This document shows positions 19,041 through 27,324 of a stretch of 64,000 nucleotides of DNA, one piece after another (the stretch's first letter is position 1; each line of letters begins with the position of its first letter). Both the position numbers and the translations under genes were made by a program. The stretch is from assembly GCF_033095865.1 (NCBI RefSeq), contig NZ_AP019365.1:2577501-2641500 (forward strand). The letters run 5' to 3'. The notes under the pieces were generated by a model. That model was not told the origin of the DNA. It made no database searches and worked only from the letters and a program-made list of their open reading frames with translations. The DNA is from Pseudomonas sp. KU43P (GTDB lineage Bacteria > Pseudomonadota > Gammaproteobacteria > Pseudomonadales > Pseudomonadaceae).

Positions 19041-20012
19041 TCAATCCGGGCGAACGTAGCGCTTGCGGTACTCCGCAGGCGTCACACCGATGTGCCGGAA
19101 GAACGCACGGCGCAAGGTATCGGCATTGGCAAAGCCGCAGGCGGCCGCCACCTGCTTGGGTGCCTCTCGGCCCGCTTCCAGCCGTGCCCGGGCGGCATTC
19201 ACCCGGGCCAGTTCCACCCAGGCGGCCGGGGTCATGCCTACATCGTGGTGGAACACGCGGGCGAAATGCCGCGGGCTCAGGCCCACGCGGGCGGCGAGGG
19301 CGGCAATGCCATGGTCGTGGGCAGGGTTGGCCGCGATGTAGCGTTGCAGGCTTTGCAAGGCTGAGCGGCCGGCAGGTGAACTGCTGCCTTGGCGGCTGAA
19401 CTGCAGTTGCCCGCCGGGGCGCTTGAAGTACATCACCAGGTGCCCCGCAACCTGTTTGGCGATGTCACGGCCCAGGTCTTCTTCCACCAGGGCCAACGCC
19501 AGGTCCAACCCTGCCGTCACCCCGGCGGCGGTGCGCAGGTTGCCGTCATGCACCTGGATCGCATCGGCGTCGACCTGCACCTCTGGGTAGCGCTCTGCCA
19601 GCGGGGCAGCTACCGCCCAGTGGGTGGTCACGCGACGCCCGTCCAGCAGGCCTGCGGCTGCCAGCGCAAAGGCGCCGGTGCACACCGAACCGTAGCGCCG
19701 GCAGGTGCCAGCGCGTTGGCGCAGCCACTCGAGAATCCCTGGGCGCAGATACAGGTCGGCAGCTTGTGGCGTGCCCGCTACCAGCAAGGTGTCGATCGCT
19801 TGCAGTTCCTCGCCTATCCAGCCATCTGCGAGCAGTCGTGTCCCTGACGAACTCACCAAGGGACCTGGCTCGCAGGCCAGCAACAGCAGGCGGTAAGCCT
19901 CATGGCCGACCTGGCGGTTGGCCTCGGCGAAAACATCGAGCGGGCCACAGGCATCGAGCAACTGAACGCCCGGCAGCGCCAGGATGGCGAGGGTGACCGG
20001 TGGCTTTGGCAT
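19041..20012 (-). CDS. GlxA-family AraC-type transcriptional regulator
   Basis: 323-residue regulator with an N-terminal DJ-1/PfpI-like amidotransferase-fold sensor domain (residues 1-190, including YGSVCTGAFALAAAGLLDGR with the nucleophile-elbow cysteine) and a C-terminal AraC double HTH (about 215-320, GIAALAARVGLSPRHFARVF ... GFANADTLRRAFFRHIGVTP). The start at 20012 fits the family N-terminus (PKPPVTLAILALPGVQLLDA). It is divergent from an HD-domain gene 141 bp away, its most likely target. Confidence 0.88.
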   Translation of the reverse strand: MPKPPVTLAILALPGVQLLDACGPLDVFAEANRQVGHEAYRLLLLACEPGPLVSSSGTRLLADGWIGEELQAIDTLLVAGTPQAADLYLRPGILEWLRQRAGTCRRYGSVCTGAFALAAAGLLDGRRVTTHWAVAAPLAERYPEVQVDADAIQVHDGNLRTAAGVTAGLDLALALVEEDLGRDIAKQVAGHLVMYFKRPGGQLQFSRQGSSSPAGRSALQSLQRYIAANPAHDHGIAALAARVGLSPRHFARVFHHDVGMTPAAWVELARVNAARARLEAGREAPKQVAAACGFANADTLRRAFFRHIGVTPAEYRKRYVRPD

Positions 20013-20153
20013 GGCGGCTCGTGGGGTGGCTGGAGGGTTTGAGGGCAAGTCCGTCTGGCACCGACAATGGCAGTATCTGGCGTTTAAAGTCAATTGAGGA
20101 CATGGCTTCCGGTCAGCAGACTGGTGGCGTCTTCCATCAACCCAGGTACGACC

Positions 20154-20795
20154 ATGTCCACATCCATTGCAGGTATCCAGATCCCTGATAGCGCCATGGC
20201 GCGGGAAATCACCGAGCTCGTGCGCGATACGGCTTCGCCGCTGCTCTTTCACCATTCCAGCAGGGTGTTCTATTTTGCCGCCCTGGCCGGCCAGCGCCTG
20301 GGCCTGACCTACGACAGCGAACTGCTGTACGCCGGCTGCATGTTCCATGACCTGGGCCTGACCCAGGTGCACAGCAGCGAGTGCTGCCGCTTCGAGGTCG
20401 ACGGGGCCAATGCGGCACGCGATTTCCTGCAACGCCATGGTATCGACGAGCGCGATGTCGAGCGCGTCTGGACGGCTATCGCGTTGCACACAACGCCCGG
20501 CATTCCAGAACATATGCACCCGCTGATCGCGCTGGTGACCGCGGGTGTCGAAACCGATGTGCTGGGCCTGCACCACGAAGGGCTCGGTATTGCACAACGC
20601 GATGCCGTGGTGCAGGCGCATCCGCGTGGGGAGCATTTCAAGGAAGCGATCATCCAGGCGTTTTACGAGGGCATCCGGCACAAACCGCAGACCACGTTCG
20701 GCAACGTCAAGGCCGATGTGATCGCCGACAAGGAGCCTGGGTTCCTGGCCGGCAATTTCTGCAGTGTGATTCGCCAGTCGTGCTGGGCTGGTTGA
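20154..20795 (+). CDS. HD-domain metal-dependent hydrolase
   Basis: 213-residue HD-domain protein. The metal-binding histidines appear in LFHHSSRVFYFA, the canonical CMFHDLGLT and IALHTTPGIPEHMHP. The architecture resembles the Ddi2/cyanamide-hydratase-like HD group more than c-di-GMP or dGTP hydrolases. ATG 20154 follows CCCAGG. Divergent from the GlxA-type regulator, suggesting an inducible enzyme for a small nitrogenous compound; the substrate is not known. Confidence 0.82.
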   Translation: MSTSIAGIQIPDSAMAREITELVRDTASPLLFHHSSRVFYFAALAGQRLGLTYDSELLYAGCMFHDLGLTQVHSSECCRFEVDGANAARDFLQRHGIDERDVERVWTAIALHTTPGIPEHMHPLIALVTAGVETDVLGLHHEGLGIAQRDAVVQAHPRGEHFKEAIIQAFYEGIRHKPQTTFGNVKADVIADKEPGFLAGNFCSVIRQSCWAG

Positions 20796-20817
20796 GTGGG
20801 TGAACCGTTGCATATCC

Positions 20818-20878
20818 TTGTACAAATAAAGGGTGGAAGTTGTACAAGAAGCTATTCTTGTATAGTAATTCTGTACAA
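20818..20878. promoter_or_regulatory. Four TTGTACA-type palindromic boxes before the plus-strand light-type operon
   Basis: TTGTACAA at 20818-20825 and 20840-20847, TTGTATAG at 20858-20865 and CTGTACAA at 20871-20878, all in the short gap before the chalcone-isomerase-like gene. Box 3 overlaps a possible -10 (TATAGT, 20861-20866). The same boxes occur before the facing operon at 27.1 kb. Arrays of this palindrome fit a MerR-family LitR/CarH-like repressor, by analogy to LitR-controlled light regulons in Pseudomonas. Confidence 0.72.
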
Positions 20879-20889
20879 GGATGAGGCAC

Positions 20890-21426
20890 ATGGCGCGCAT
20901 GCTTCGCTGGGTAGCGCTGTGCGCGGTGCTGGTGGCTGCGCCGCTGCTGGCCGGCGACTGGCGCGCTGCGCTGCCATCGGCACAGGCACTGGGCAGTGGC
21001 GACTTCACCTGGTTCGGCTTTCGGCTGTATACCGCCCGGCTGTGGGTCGACGGTCATGGGCAAGACTGGGGGCGGCCATTTGCTCTGGAGCTGCTGTACC
21101 ACCGCTCGCTGTCCCGCGACGACCTGGTACAGGCCAGTTTGGAGGAGATGCGCCGCTTGAATGACGGCAGCCTGAGCCCTCGGCAACTTGCAAGCTGGGC
21201 GAAGATCATGGAAGCGGCCTTCACCGACGTGCGCCCCGGCCTGCGCATCGCCGGCTTGTACCTGCCCCAGGCCGGGTGCCGTTTCTATGTGGATGGCAAG
21301 CTCACCGCAGAAACGCGCGATGCCACCTTTGCCAAGGCGTTTTTCGCCATCTGGCTGGACCCACGGGCCCGCGACCCTCAACTACGCCTGCGCCTGCTTG
21401 GTCAGGCGGCTGACAAAGGACCATGA
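20890..21426 (+). CDS. Chalcone isomerase-like family protein, exported
   Basis: 178-residue secreted protein with signal peptide (to about residue 22, VAAPLLAGDW) and a chalcone-isomerase-like fold region (TWFGFRLYTARLWVDG, KIMEAAFTDVRPGLRIAGLY, FAKAFFAIWLDP). Bacterial members are not flavonoid enzymes; they probably bind lipids. The start at 20890 is preferred to ATG 20881 because AAGGATGAGG then lies at proper spacing. First gene of a three-gene operon controlled by the TTGTACA boxes; its stop overlaps the next start (ATGA). Confidence 0.83.
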   Translation: MARMLRWVALCAVLVAAPLLAGDWRAALPSAQALGSGDFTWFGFRLYTARLWVDGHGQDWGRPFALELLYHRSLSRDDLVQASLEEMRRLNDGSLSPRQLASWAKIMEAAFTDVRPGLRIAGLYLPQAGCRFYVDGKLTAETRDATFAKAFFAIWLDPRARDPQLRLRLLGQAADKGP

Positions 21427-21971
21427 GCATGAACAAGGCACCTTTGCTGGCGGCCTGCCTGCTGCTTGGCAGCTGCGGCAATGTCGGCGTCGAGCATTAC
21501 GCCGCTGAGCAACCCAAACTCGACCTGGCGGCGTTCTTTTCGCGCCCGGTCCAGGCTTGGGGAATCTTCCAGAAGCGCTCCGGGGAGGTGGCCAGGCGAT
21601 TTGATGTGTGTATCGCCAGCCACCGTGAAGGCGAGCGATTGATCCTCGACGAGCGCTTCGTCTACAACGACGGTGAACAGCAGCGACGGGTCTGGACCCT
21701 GGTGCCGGACGGCCCCGGCCGCTGGCGCGGCACGGCCGGTGACGTGATAGGTGAGGCCCGCGGTGAAATTGCCGGCAATGCGCTGCGTTGGCGCTACAAA
21801 CTGGACCTGCCTGTCGATGGGCGGCACTGGCAAATGGACATGGACGACTGGATGTACCTGATGGACGACGACACCCTCATCAACCGCACGAGCATGCGCA
21901 AACTGGGTGTGGAAGTCGGCCAGATATCACTGTTCTTCCGCCGGCTGCCGGCGGGTGCATCCTGTAACTGA
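21423..21971 (+). CDS. DUF3833 lipoprotein
   Basis: 182-residue DUF3833 protein. The N-terminal lipobox LLLGSC predicts a lipoprotein. Conserved features include the [20 protein letters not shown] segment and [20 protein letters not shown] near the end. Start overlaps the chalcone-isomerase-like stop by ATGA, and AAAGGA precedes it. DUF3833, the chalcone-isomerase-like protein and the Cfa/DUF1365/FAD/SDR genes travel together across proteobacteria in light- or singlet-oxygen-induced regulons. Confidence 0.87.
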   Translation: MSMNKAPLLAACLLLGSCGNVGVEHYAAEQPKLDLAAFFSRPVQAWGIFQKRSGEVARRFDVCIASHREGERLILDERFVYNDGEQQRRVWTLVPDGPGRWRGTAGDVIGEARGEIAGNALRWRYKLDLPVDGRHWQMDMDDWMYLMDDDTLINRTSMRKLGVEVGQISLFFRRLPAGASCN

Positions 21972-22006
21972 GCCTGCTCGCGCACGGCGCAATACCGGGA
22001 GGCGCT

Positions 22007-22285
22007 ATGCACAGGAAACCATTGCCTACCAAAGTGTGCGCGGTTTGTGGTCTTGCGTTCACCTGGCGCAAGCGTTGGGCGCAATGCTGGGAGCAGGTGC
22101 GTTACTGTTCCGAACGTTGCCGCCGTTCACGGCCGCGCAGCGAGGCGCACCAACAGCGGGAAGGCGAGGGCCCAGAGCGGCACCAGCAGCACGCCGGTTG
22201 CCAGCGGCCCCAAGGGCAGGGCGACATCGGCCAGCCGTGCTCCGCCCAGATACGCCAGTGGGCCGCCCACTGCCCCAAGCAGTGA
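22007..22285 (+). CDS. DUF2256 small zinc-ribbon-like protein with antisense-overlapping tail
   Basis: The first 42 or so residues match DUF2256: two paired cysteines in [20 protein letters not shown] and [12 protein letters not shown]. The family is usually only about 45-60 residues and is often linked to photolyase or cryptochrome genes. Here the frame continues to 92 residues with a low-complexity Q/R/G-rich tail that lies entirely antisense to the 3' part of the DUF2878 gene. GGGAGGCGCT precedes the ATG. Last gene of the plus-strand operon. Confidence 0.83.
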   Translation: MHRKPLPTKVCAVCGLAFTWRKRWAQCWEQVRYCSERCRRSRPRSEAHQQREGEGPERHQQHAGCQRPQGQGDIGQPCSAQIRQWAAHCPKQ

Positions 22286-22618
22286 TCCTCGCCAGAACGG
22301 CCGGCCCGCCCAGGCCAGGCTGTGTCGCAAGCCACTGGCCAGCACCAGCCACAACAGCGCCAGCCACAGCGGCAGTGGCCAGGCAGTGAAGGCGAATAGT
22401 CCGATCGTGCCCAGCACGCCGTCCAGCAGGCACCCGGCCATGGTGACGCGGCACAGCGCCTTGGCCTCGGCCCGGGGCGACGTGCACCAGCCCACATGCA
22501 CGGCGAGGCCGATCGGCACCAGCCACAACAGCCAGGGACGCTGTGCGCCCAACACGCATAGCCACCAGCCGGCCTGCAGCCACAGGGCGTTGACGAGCCG
22601 CCAGGTGCTGGTGCTCAT
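22127..22618 (-). CDS. DUF2878 integral membrane protein
   Basis: 163-residue inner-membrane protein with about five hydrophobic helices ([93 protein letters not shown]). It matches DUF2878 in length and motifs. ATG 22618 overlaps the Cfa-like stop (ATGA), so the two are translationally coupled. It is the distal gene of the minus-strand operon, and its 3' part overlaps DUF2256 on the other strand for 159 bp. Confidence 0.85.
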   Translation of the reverse strand: MSTSTWRLVNALWLQAGWWLCVLGAQRPWLLWLVPIGLAVHVGWCTSPRAEAKALCRVTMAGCLLDGVLGTIGLFAFTAWPLPLWLALLWLVLASGLRHSLAWAGRPFWRGSLLGAVGGPLAYLGGARLADVALPLGPLATGVLLVPLWALAFPLLVRLAARP

Positions 22619-23877
22619 CACGCTGGCGGTAACGGCGCACGACGTGCCTGGGGCGCTGCCCACAGTAGCTGGGCCACACCGATGGCGCGCTCCTCGAAAC
22701 CACCCTTGCAGTAACACAAGTAGAACTCCCACAGGCGCTGGAACGCTTCGTCATAACCCAAGGCAGCAAGCACCGGTCGCGCCTGCCGCAGGTTGTCGCG
22801 CCAGTGGCCCAGGGTGCGTGCGTAGTCCCCGGCGAAGTCTTCCAGGTGCACCAGGTTGAGCGCGGTCTGCCGGCTGGCGGTTTCGAGCATCACGCTCAGC
22901 GAAGGCAGCGCACCGCCCGGGAAGATGTAGCGTTGGATGAAATCCACCGAGCGGCGGGCCTGAGCATAGCGTTGGTCGCGAATGGTGATGGCTTGCAGCA
23001 GCATCAGCCCATCGGCCTTGAGCAGCGCAGCACATTGGCGGAAGTAGGCCGGCAGGTAGCGATGGCCCACGGCCTCGATCATCTCGATGGACACCAGCTT
23101 GTCGTAAGTACCGCGCAGGTCGCGATAGTCATCGCGCAGGACTGTCACCTGGCCTTCCAGCCCCAGGGCCTGCACCCGCTGCCGGGTATAGGCGTATTGC
23201 GCTTCGGACAGCGTGGTGGTGGTGACCCGGCAACCATGCTGGGTGGCCGCATGGATGGCCAGGCTGCCCCAGCCGCAGCCGATCTCCAGCAGATGGTCGC
23301 TGGGGCCGAGTTCGAGCTTCCTGCAGATGCACGCCAGCTTGTTCAGCTGAGCCCGCTCCAGGGGCTGGTCGGGGTGCTCGAACTGGGCCGCGGAGTACAT
23401 CATGGTGGGGTCGAGCAATTGTTCGAACAGGGTATTGCCCAGGTCGTAGTGGGCCAGGATGTTGCGTCGGGCGCCGCCCCGGGTGTTACGGTTGAGCCAG
23501 TGCAGCAGGCGCAGGGCAGGGCGCCCCAGGCGCGCCAAGCCGCCCTCGAGGGCATCGAGCACCTCGAGGTTGGCGACGAACAGGCGGGTCACCACGGCCA
23601 GGTCCGGGCTGCGCCAGTAGCCATGGATGTAGGCTTCGCCGGCACCGACCGAGCCATTGCCGGCAATCAGGCCCCAGGCCCCGTCATCGAGCACCTCCAC
23701 CTCGGCCTGCAACGGGCTGGCGGCGTCGCCGAAGCTCCATTGCTGGCCGTGGCTGAGCAGGCGCAGGTGGCCATGACGCAGCTTGCCCAGTTGGGCCAGC
23801 ACGGCGCCACGTGCCAGCGCACCGAGCCAGGGCCCCAGGCCTGCAGACTTCCTAGCGCTCAGCATCGGGTTGGACAT
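22618..23877 (-). CDS. Cfa/UfaM-like S-adenosylmethionine-dependent lipid methyltransferase
   Basis: 419-residue member of the cyclopropane-fatty-acid synthase family. YDLGNTLFEQLLDPTMMYSA and the SAM motif LLEIGCGWGSLAIHAA are clear; EMIEAVGHRYLPAYF corresponds to the family's EMFEHVG region. The usual YSCAYF cysteine is alanine here (YSAAQF), so the reaction may be methylation rather than classical cyclopropanation; relatives in singlet-oxygen regulons (UfaM) make methylated or furan fatty acids. Start 23877 follows GAGGAG and lies 26 bp inside the DUF1365 gene. Fourth from the end of a tightly overlapping operon would be DUF1365's upstream partner; this gene precedes only DUF2878. Confidence 0.87.
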   Translation of the reverse strand: MSNPMLSARKSAGLGPWLGALARGAVLAQLGKLRHGHLRLLSHGQQWSFGDAASPLQAEVEVLDDGAWGLIAGNGSVGAGEAYIHGYWRSPDLAVVTRLFVANLEVLDALEGGLARLGRPALRLLHWLNRNTRGGARRNILAHYDLGNTLFEQLLDPTMMYSAAQFEHPDQPLERAQLNKLACICRKLELGPSDHLLEIGCGWGSLAIHAATQHGCRVTTTTLSEAQYAYTRQRVQALGLEGQVTVLRDDYRDLRGTYDKLVSIEMIEAVGHRYLPAYFRQCAALLKADGLMLLQAITIRDQRYAQARRSVDFIQRYIFPGGALPSLSVMLETASRQTALNLVHLEDFAGDYARTLGHWRDNLRQARPVLAALGYDEAFQRLWEFYLCYCKGGFEERAIGVAQLLWAAPQARRAPLPPA

Positions 23878-24661
23878 GGTCGGGCTCCTCGCAGGGTTGG
23901 CCAAGTACCAGGTCGCCCTGATGCTTGGTGTGGTCATGGATGGGGGTGCGTTTGAGCAGCAGGCGCAAGGCTTGCCAATAGATGGCCGCGACCGTGCGCA
24001 GGCTCGTCCACGGGAAGGCCAGGATGTAGCCGTGCAGCGCGCTGCGATCGAGCGGCCTGCGGCGCAGGGCGAGGTCGGCCTCGAATACCTGCTGGCCGCC
24101 TTGCCAGTTCTGCATGTGGATGCGCAGGTGTGCCGCGTCCAGGCGCAATTGCAGCCGGTAGTCCATGTCGATGGGCATGAACGGCGAGACGTGAAAGGCC
24201 TTGGTCATGCTGAACGGCCTGGTCAGGTCGCCCTGTACCGGGAGCACGTAATGAAAGCGCTCCCGCCAGGGGGTGTTGCGCACCTCTAGCAGGACGGCGG
24301 CCAACTGCCCATCGGCGTCATGGCAGAAGTAGAAACTCACGGGGTTGAACGACAAGCCCCAGCAGCGCAGCTGCGTTAGCAGGCGTACCGGCCCGCGAGG
24401 CAGATCGCCCGTGGCCCTGGCGACCAAGGTGCGTGCGGCCTGTGCCAGCGGCATGCCTTGGCCAGTCAGGGCCGGCAGGTAGTCAGTCTCGCGCCAGCAC
24501 AGCGGCGCCAGGCGCCAGCGCCCCAGCCAGCGTGACAAGCCCAGCCACTGGGCTTGCTCGTCCAGGTCCAACTCGAACATGCCGACCCGGTAGCGAAACG
24601 CGTGGGCGCGCGGCGTCAGGCGCCGGTGGTGGAGCCAGCCGAGGCACAGGGTGCTGTTCAT
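23852..24661 (-). CDS. DUF1365 family protein
   Basis: 269-residue DUF1365 protein. Characteristic stretches are GWLHHRRLTPRAHAFRYRVG, LLTQLRCWGLSFNPVSFYFC and KAFHVSPFMPIDMDYRL. Function is unproven; the family always accompanies a Cfa-like methyltransferase and an FAD amine-oxidase-like protein, and a role in furan or modified fatty-acid synthesis has been proposed. Start overlaps the FAD-gene stop (ATGA at 24658-24661) and its 3' end overlaps the next start, indicating coupled translation. Confidence 0.88.
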   Translation of the reverse strand: MNSTLCLGWLHHRRLTPRAHAFRYRVGMFELDLDEQAQWLGLSRWLGRWRLAPLCWRETDYLPALTGQGMPLAQAARTLVARATGDLPRGPVRLLTQLRCWGLSFNPVSFYFCHDADGQLAAVLLEVRNTPWRERFHYVLPVQGDLTRPFSMTKAFHVSPFMPIDMDYRLQLRLDAAHLRIHMQNWQGGQQVFEADLALRRRPLDRSALHGYILAFPWTSLRTVAAIYWQALRLLLKRTPIHDHTKHQGDLVLGQPCEEPDHVQPDAER

Positions 24662-25905
24662 AGCTGCTCACCGAAGTGGCGTGCCACCTGGAGGGCGCTG
24701 ACCACGCCGTCTTCGTGGAACCCGTTGCCCCAATAGGCGCCGCAGAAGTAACTGTGCGCCTGCCCCTGTAGCGGCTGTTGCTGCGCTTGCGCCGCAGCAG
24801 CGGCGACGCTGTATTGCGGATGGGCATAGCGAAAGCGTGCGAGGATCTGCGCTGGGTCTATCAGTGCCGTCTGGTTCAGGCTGACGCAGAAGGTCACCTC
24901 GGCCTTCAGACCCTGCAGGATGTTCATGTTGTAGGTGACGGCGGCCGGGGCCTGGGCGCTGGCGCCGAGGCGATAGTTCCAGCTGGCCCAGGCGTGCCTG
25001 CGTTGCGGCAACAGGCGGGTGTCGGTATGCAGCACGACGTCATTGTCGGCGTAGCCGATCGCCCCCAGCACAGCTCGCTCCTCGGTGCTGGGAGCCACCA
25101 GCAGCTTCAGGGCCTGATCGCTGTGGCAGGCGAACACCACCTTGTCGAAGCGCTCGCTGCCAGCGTCGCTGAGCATGGCCACACCTGCCTCATCGCGGCT
25201 GACCCGCTGCACTTTGCAACCCAGGCGAATGCTGCCGGCGAATGACCGGCAAAGGGGCTCGACATAGCTGCGCGAACCGCCCTCGACCACTCGCCACTGT
25301 GGGCGGTCATTCACCGACAGCAGGCCATGGTTGCGGCAGAAGGTCAGGAAAAAGCGCAGCGGGAAGGCGAGCATGTCGGCGCGAGACATCGACCAGATCG
25401 CCGACCCCATCGGCACGATGTAGTGGGCGACAAAGCGTTGCCCATAGCCGTGGCGTTCGAGGTAGGCGCCGAGGGTGGTTTCGTGGCTGATGCGCTGGGC
25501 GTCCAGGTCGGCGGGCGCCTGGCGGTTGAAGCGCAGGATATCACGCAGCATGCCCCAGAAGCCTGGCGACAGCAGGTTGCTGCGTTGGGCGAACATCGTG
25601 TTCAGGCTGTGGCCGTTGTACTCCAGGCCGCTGTGCGGCTCATGCACGGAAAAGCTCATCTCGGTTGGCCGCCAAGCAACCCCGAGCTGCCCCAGCAGGC
25701 GGATGAAGTTGGGGTAGGTCCAGTCGTTGAAGACGATGAAGCCGGTGTCGACGGCATAGCGCTGCCCACCCCAGGCCACGTCGACAGTATGGGTATGGCC
25801 GCCAATCCACTGCTCGGCTTCGAACACCGTCACCGCGTGCTTGCGCGACAGCAGGTAGGCGCAGGTCAGGCCGGCGATGCCGCTGCCGATGATGGCGATA
25901 CGCAT
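24658..25905 (-). CDS. FAD-dependent oxidoreductase (amine-oxidase-like)
   Basis: 415-residue flavoprotein with the dinucleotide-binding motif IIGSGIAGLTCAYLLSRKH at the N-terminus, the GGHTHTVDV flavin contact and a C-terminal FAD motif near YFCGAYWGNGFHEDGV. It belongs to the amine-oxidase/desaturase-like branch found with DUF1365 and Cfa-like proteins, inferred to oxidise acyl chains or intermediates. The gap to the SDR gene upstream is 6 bp. Confidence 0.88.
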   Translation of the reverse strand: MRIAIIGSGIAGLTCAYLLSRKHAVTVFEAEQWIGGHTHTVDVAWGGQRYAVDTGFIVFNDWTYPNFIRLLGQLGVAWRPTEMSFSVHEPHSGLEYNGHSLNTMFAQRSNLLSPGFWGMLRDILRFNRQAPADLDAQRISHETTLGAYLERHGYGQRFVAHYIVPMGSAIWSMSRADMLAFPLRFFLTFCRNHGLLSVNDRPQWRVVEGGSRSYVEPLCRSFAGSIRLGCKVQRVSRDEAGVAMLSDAGSERFDKVVFACHSDQALKLLVAPSTEERAVLGAIGYADNDVVLHTDTRLLPQRRHAWASWNYRLGASAQAPAAVTYNMNILQGLKAEVTFCVSLNQTALIDPAQILARFRYAHPQYSVAAAAAQAQQQPLQGQAHSYFCGAYWGNGFHEDGVVSALQVARHFGEQL

Positions 25906-25911
25906 GGGGGG

Positions 25912-26664
25912 TCATTCCTGTTCATGGCGGGCCAGGCGTTGCCCCAGGGCCAGGCGCAGGCGCACTGGCAGGGCCGCGAGAAGCCGCAAGACAAAGATGA
26001 AAGGGAAGGGGAAGTTGATTTCCAAGGGGCGCCGAGGCAGCCGCTTGGCGATGTGCTCGGCCGCACGCTGCGCAGGCCACAGCTGCGGCATGGGAAAGTC
26101 GTTGCGGCGTGTCAGCGGCGTGTCGACGAAACCGGGGCTGACCAGGGTGGTGTCGATGCCTTCATGGTCAAGGTCGATCCGCAGGGACTCCACCAGGTAG
26201 CGCACGGCCGCCTTGGATGCGCCGTACGCACCGGCGCGGGGCAGGGCCAGCCAGCTAACCGAGCTGCCCATCACCACCAGGTGCGGCTGCCGGCCGGCGC
26301 GCAGCAAGGGCAGGGCGGCTGCGAGGCAATGGCTGAGTGCGAGGACGTTGGTGCGCATTACCCGCTCGATGAGCGCAGGGTCGAAGTGGCCCGGTTCGAG
26401 GTACTCGCAGGTGCCCGCGTTGAGGATCACCGTATCCAGTGCGCCCCATGCCAGCTGGATGCGCGTCGCGATGTCCGTTACCTGAGCCGGGTCGTCGAGA
26501 TCGCCTATGGCCAACAGCGCCTGCCCGGGGAAGCGTTCGACCAGCGCTGTCAGGCGCTCGGCGTCGCGGGCACCCAAGGCCACTTGGTGACCTTGTTCGA
26601 GCAGGCGTTGCGCCAGGGCCGCGCCGATACCACTGCTTGCACCGGTCAGCCAGTAGCGGCTCAT
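25912..26664 (-). CDS. Short-chain dehydrogenase/reductase
   Basis: 250-residue SDR: cofactor motif TGASSGIGAALA at the N-terminus, NAG motif (VILNAGTC), catalytic Ser in GSSVSWL and YGASK with catalytic Tyr/Lys. The C-terminus has an extra hydrophobic segment (INFPFPFIFVLRLLAALPV) suggesting membrane association. ATG 26664 overlaps the SnoaL-like stop by ATGA. Part of the TTGTACA-box operon. Confidence 0.88.
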   Translation of the reverse strand: MSRYWLTGASSGIGAALAQRLLEQGHQVALGARDAERLTALVERFPGQALLAIGDLDDPAQVTDIATRIQLAWGALDTVILNAGTCEYLEPGHFDPALIERVMRTNVLALSHCLAAALPLLRAGRQPHLVVMGSSVSWLALPRAGAYGASKAAVRYLVESLRIDLDHEGIDTTLVSPGFVDTPLTRRNDFPMPQLWPAQRAAEHIAKRLPRRPLEINFPFPFIFVLRLLAALPVRLRLALGQRLARHEQE

Positions 26665-27083
26665 GCCAGGCGGCCCTTGAGCCAGCGGATGGCACTGCCC
26701 ATGACGGGAATGTTTTCGTAGAGCAGGGCACCCGCGTCGAAGTAGTCCTGGTGCAGATACACACGTTCTCGCCATTGCAAGTAGCTGCAGCCTTGCAGGT
26801 TGACTGGCCGGCCAGCGGCCAGGCGCGGGTGGCGGAACCGCAGGGCCCAGCGTAGATAGCCCTGGCCGGGCGCCACCTCGTCGGCACCGATGAAGGTGTA
26901 GCGGATATCCTGGGCGTTGGCGTACAACTGAGCGAAATAGGCCGTCAAAGACGGTAGCCCCTCGACCTGGTGCAGGGGGTCGCGAAAGATGATGTCTTCG
27001 CTGTACAGGTTTTGCAGGCTGTCGAGTCGGTCCGCATCAAGGTCGGCAAAGCGTTCGGCGAACTGCTGCAGAAAGGCTGACAT
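26661..27083 (-). CDS. SnoaL/NTF2-like protein, first gene of the minus-strand operon
   Basis: 140-residue nuclear-transport-factor-2-like fold protein (FAERFADLDADRLDSLQNLY ... IIFRDPLHQVEG ... YLRWALRF). Members are cyclases, isomerases or ligand-binding subunits; in this operon a role with the lipid-modifying enzymes is inferred. It is the promoter-proximal gene, 18 bases downstream of the nearest TTGTACA-type box, with CAGGAG before the start. Confidence 0.83.
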   Translation of the reverse strand: MSAFLQQFAERFADLDADRLDSLQNLYSEDIIFRDPLHQVEGLPSLTAYFAQLYANAQDIRYTFIGADEVAPGQGYLRWALRFRHPRLAAGRPVNLQGCSYLQWRERVYLHQDYFDAGALLYENIPVMGSAIRWLKGRLA

Positions 27084-27101
27084 GGCGGGCTCCTGGCATG
27101 C

Positions 27102-27178
27102 CTGTACAGCATGATATTTTTGTACAGGTATAGCTGAAGCCTATGCCTAAATTTGTACAAGTCAAAAATCTTGTACAG
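27102..27178. promoter_or_regulatory. Four TTGTACA-type palindromic boxes before the minus-strand operon
   Basis: CTGTACAG 27102-27109, TTGTACAG 27120-27127, TTGTACAA 27153-27160 and TTGTACAG 27171-27178. Start-to-start spacing is 18, 33 and 18 bp, i.e. two pairs with the same 18-bp period, one of which also occurs in the array at 20.8 kb. They face the SnoaL-like gene. The remaining gap to 27324 holds no convincing gene, only a short minus-strand open tail ending at 27179. Confidence 0.72.
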
Positions 27179-27324
27179 TTATTTTGTCTCAGATCTGGCC
27201 AGTTCGCCCACTTCCATTTCCAGTTCACGCACCTGCGCCGTGAAGCCAGTACCCGGGCGTGCCGGGAAGCGGGTGAGCCTGCTGAAATTTCTCCTGGGCT
27301 GGAAAGTCCACCATGGGCTATCTG

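Noticed and set aside
20861..20866. A complete sigma-70 promoter built from TTGTAC (20840) and TATAGT (20861)
   Set aside because: The spacer is only 15 bp, short for sigma-70; the -10 is mentioned as possible but no full promoter is claimed.
25327..26721. 464-codon plus-strand frame over the FAD oxidoreductase and SDR genes
   Set aside because: Spans two real opposite-strand genes with clear cofactor motifs; it is a shadow.
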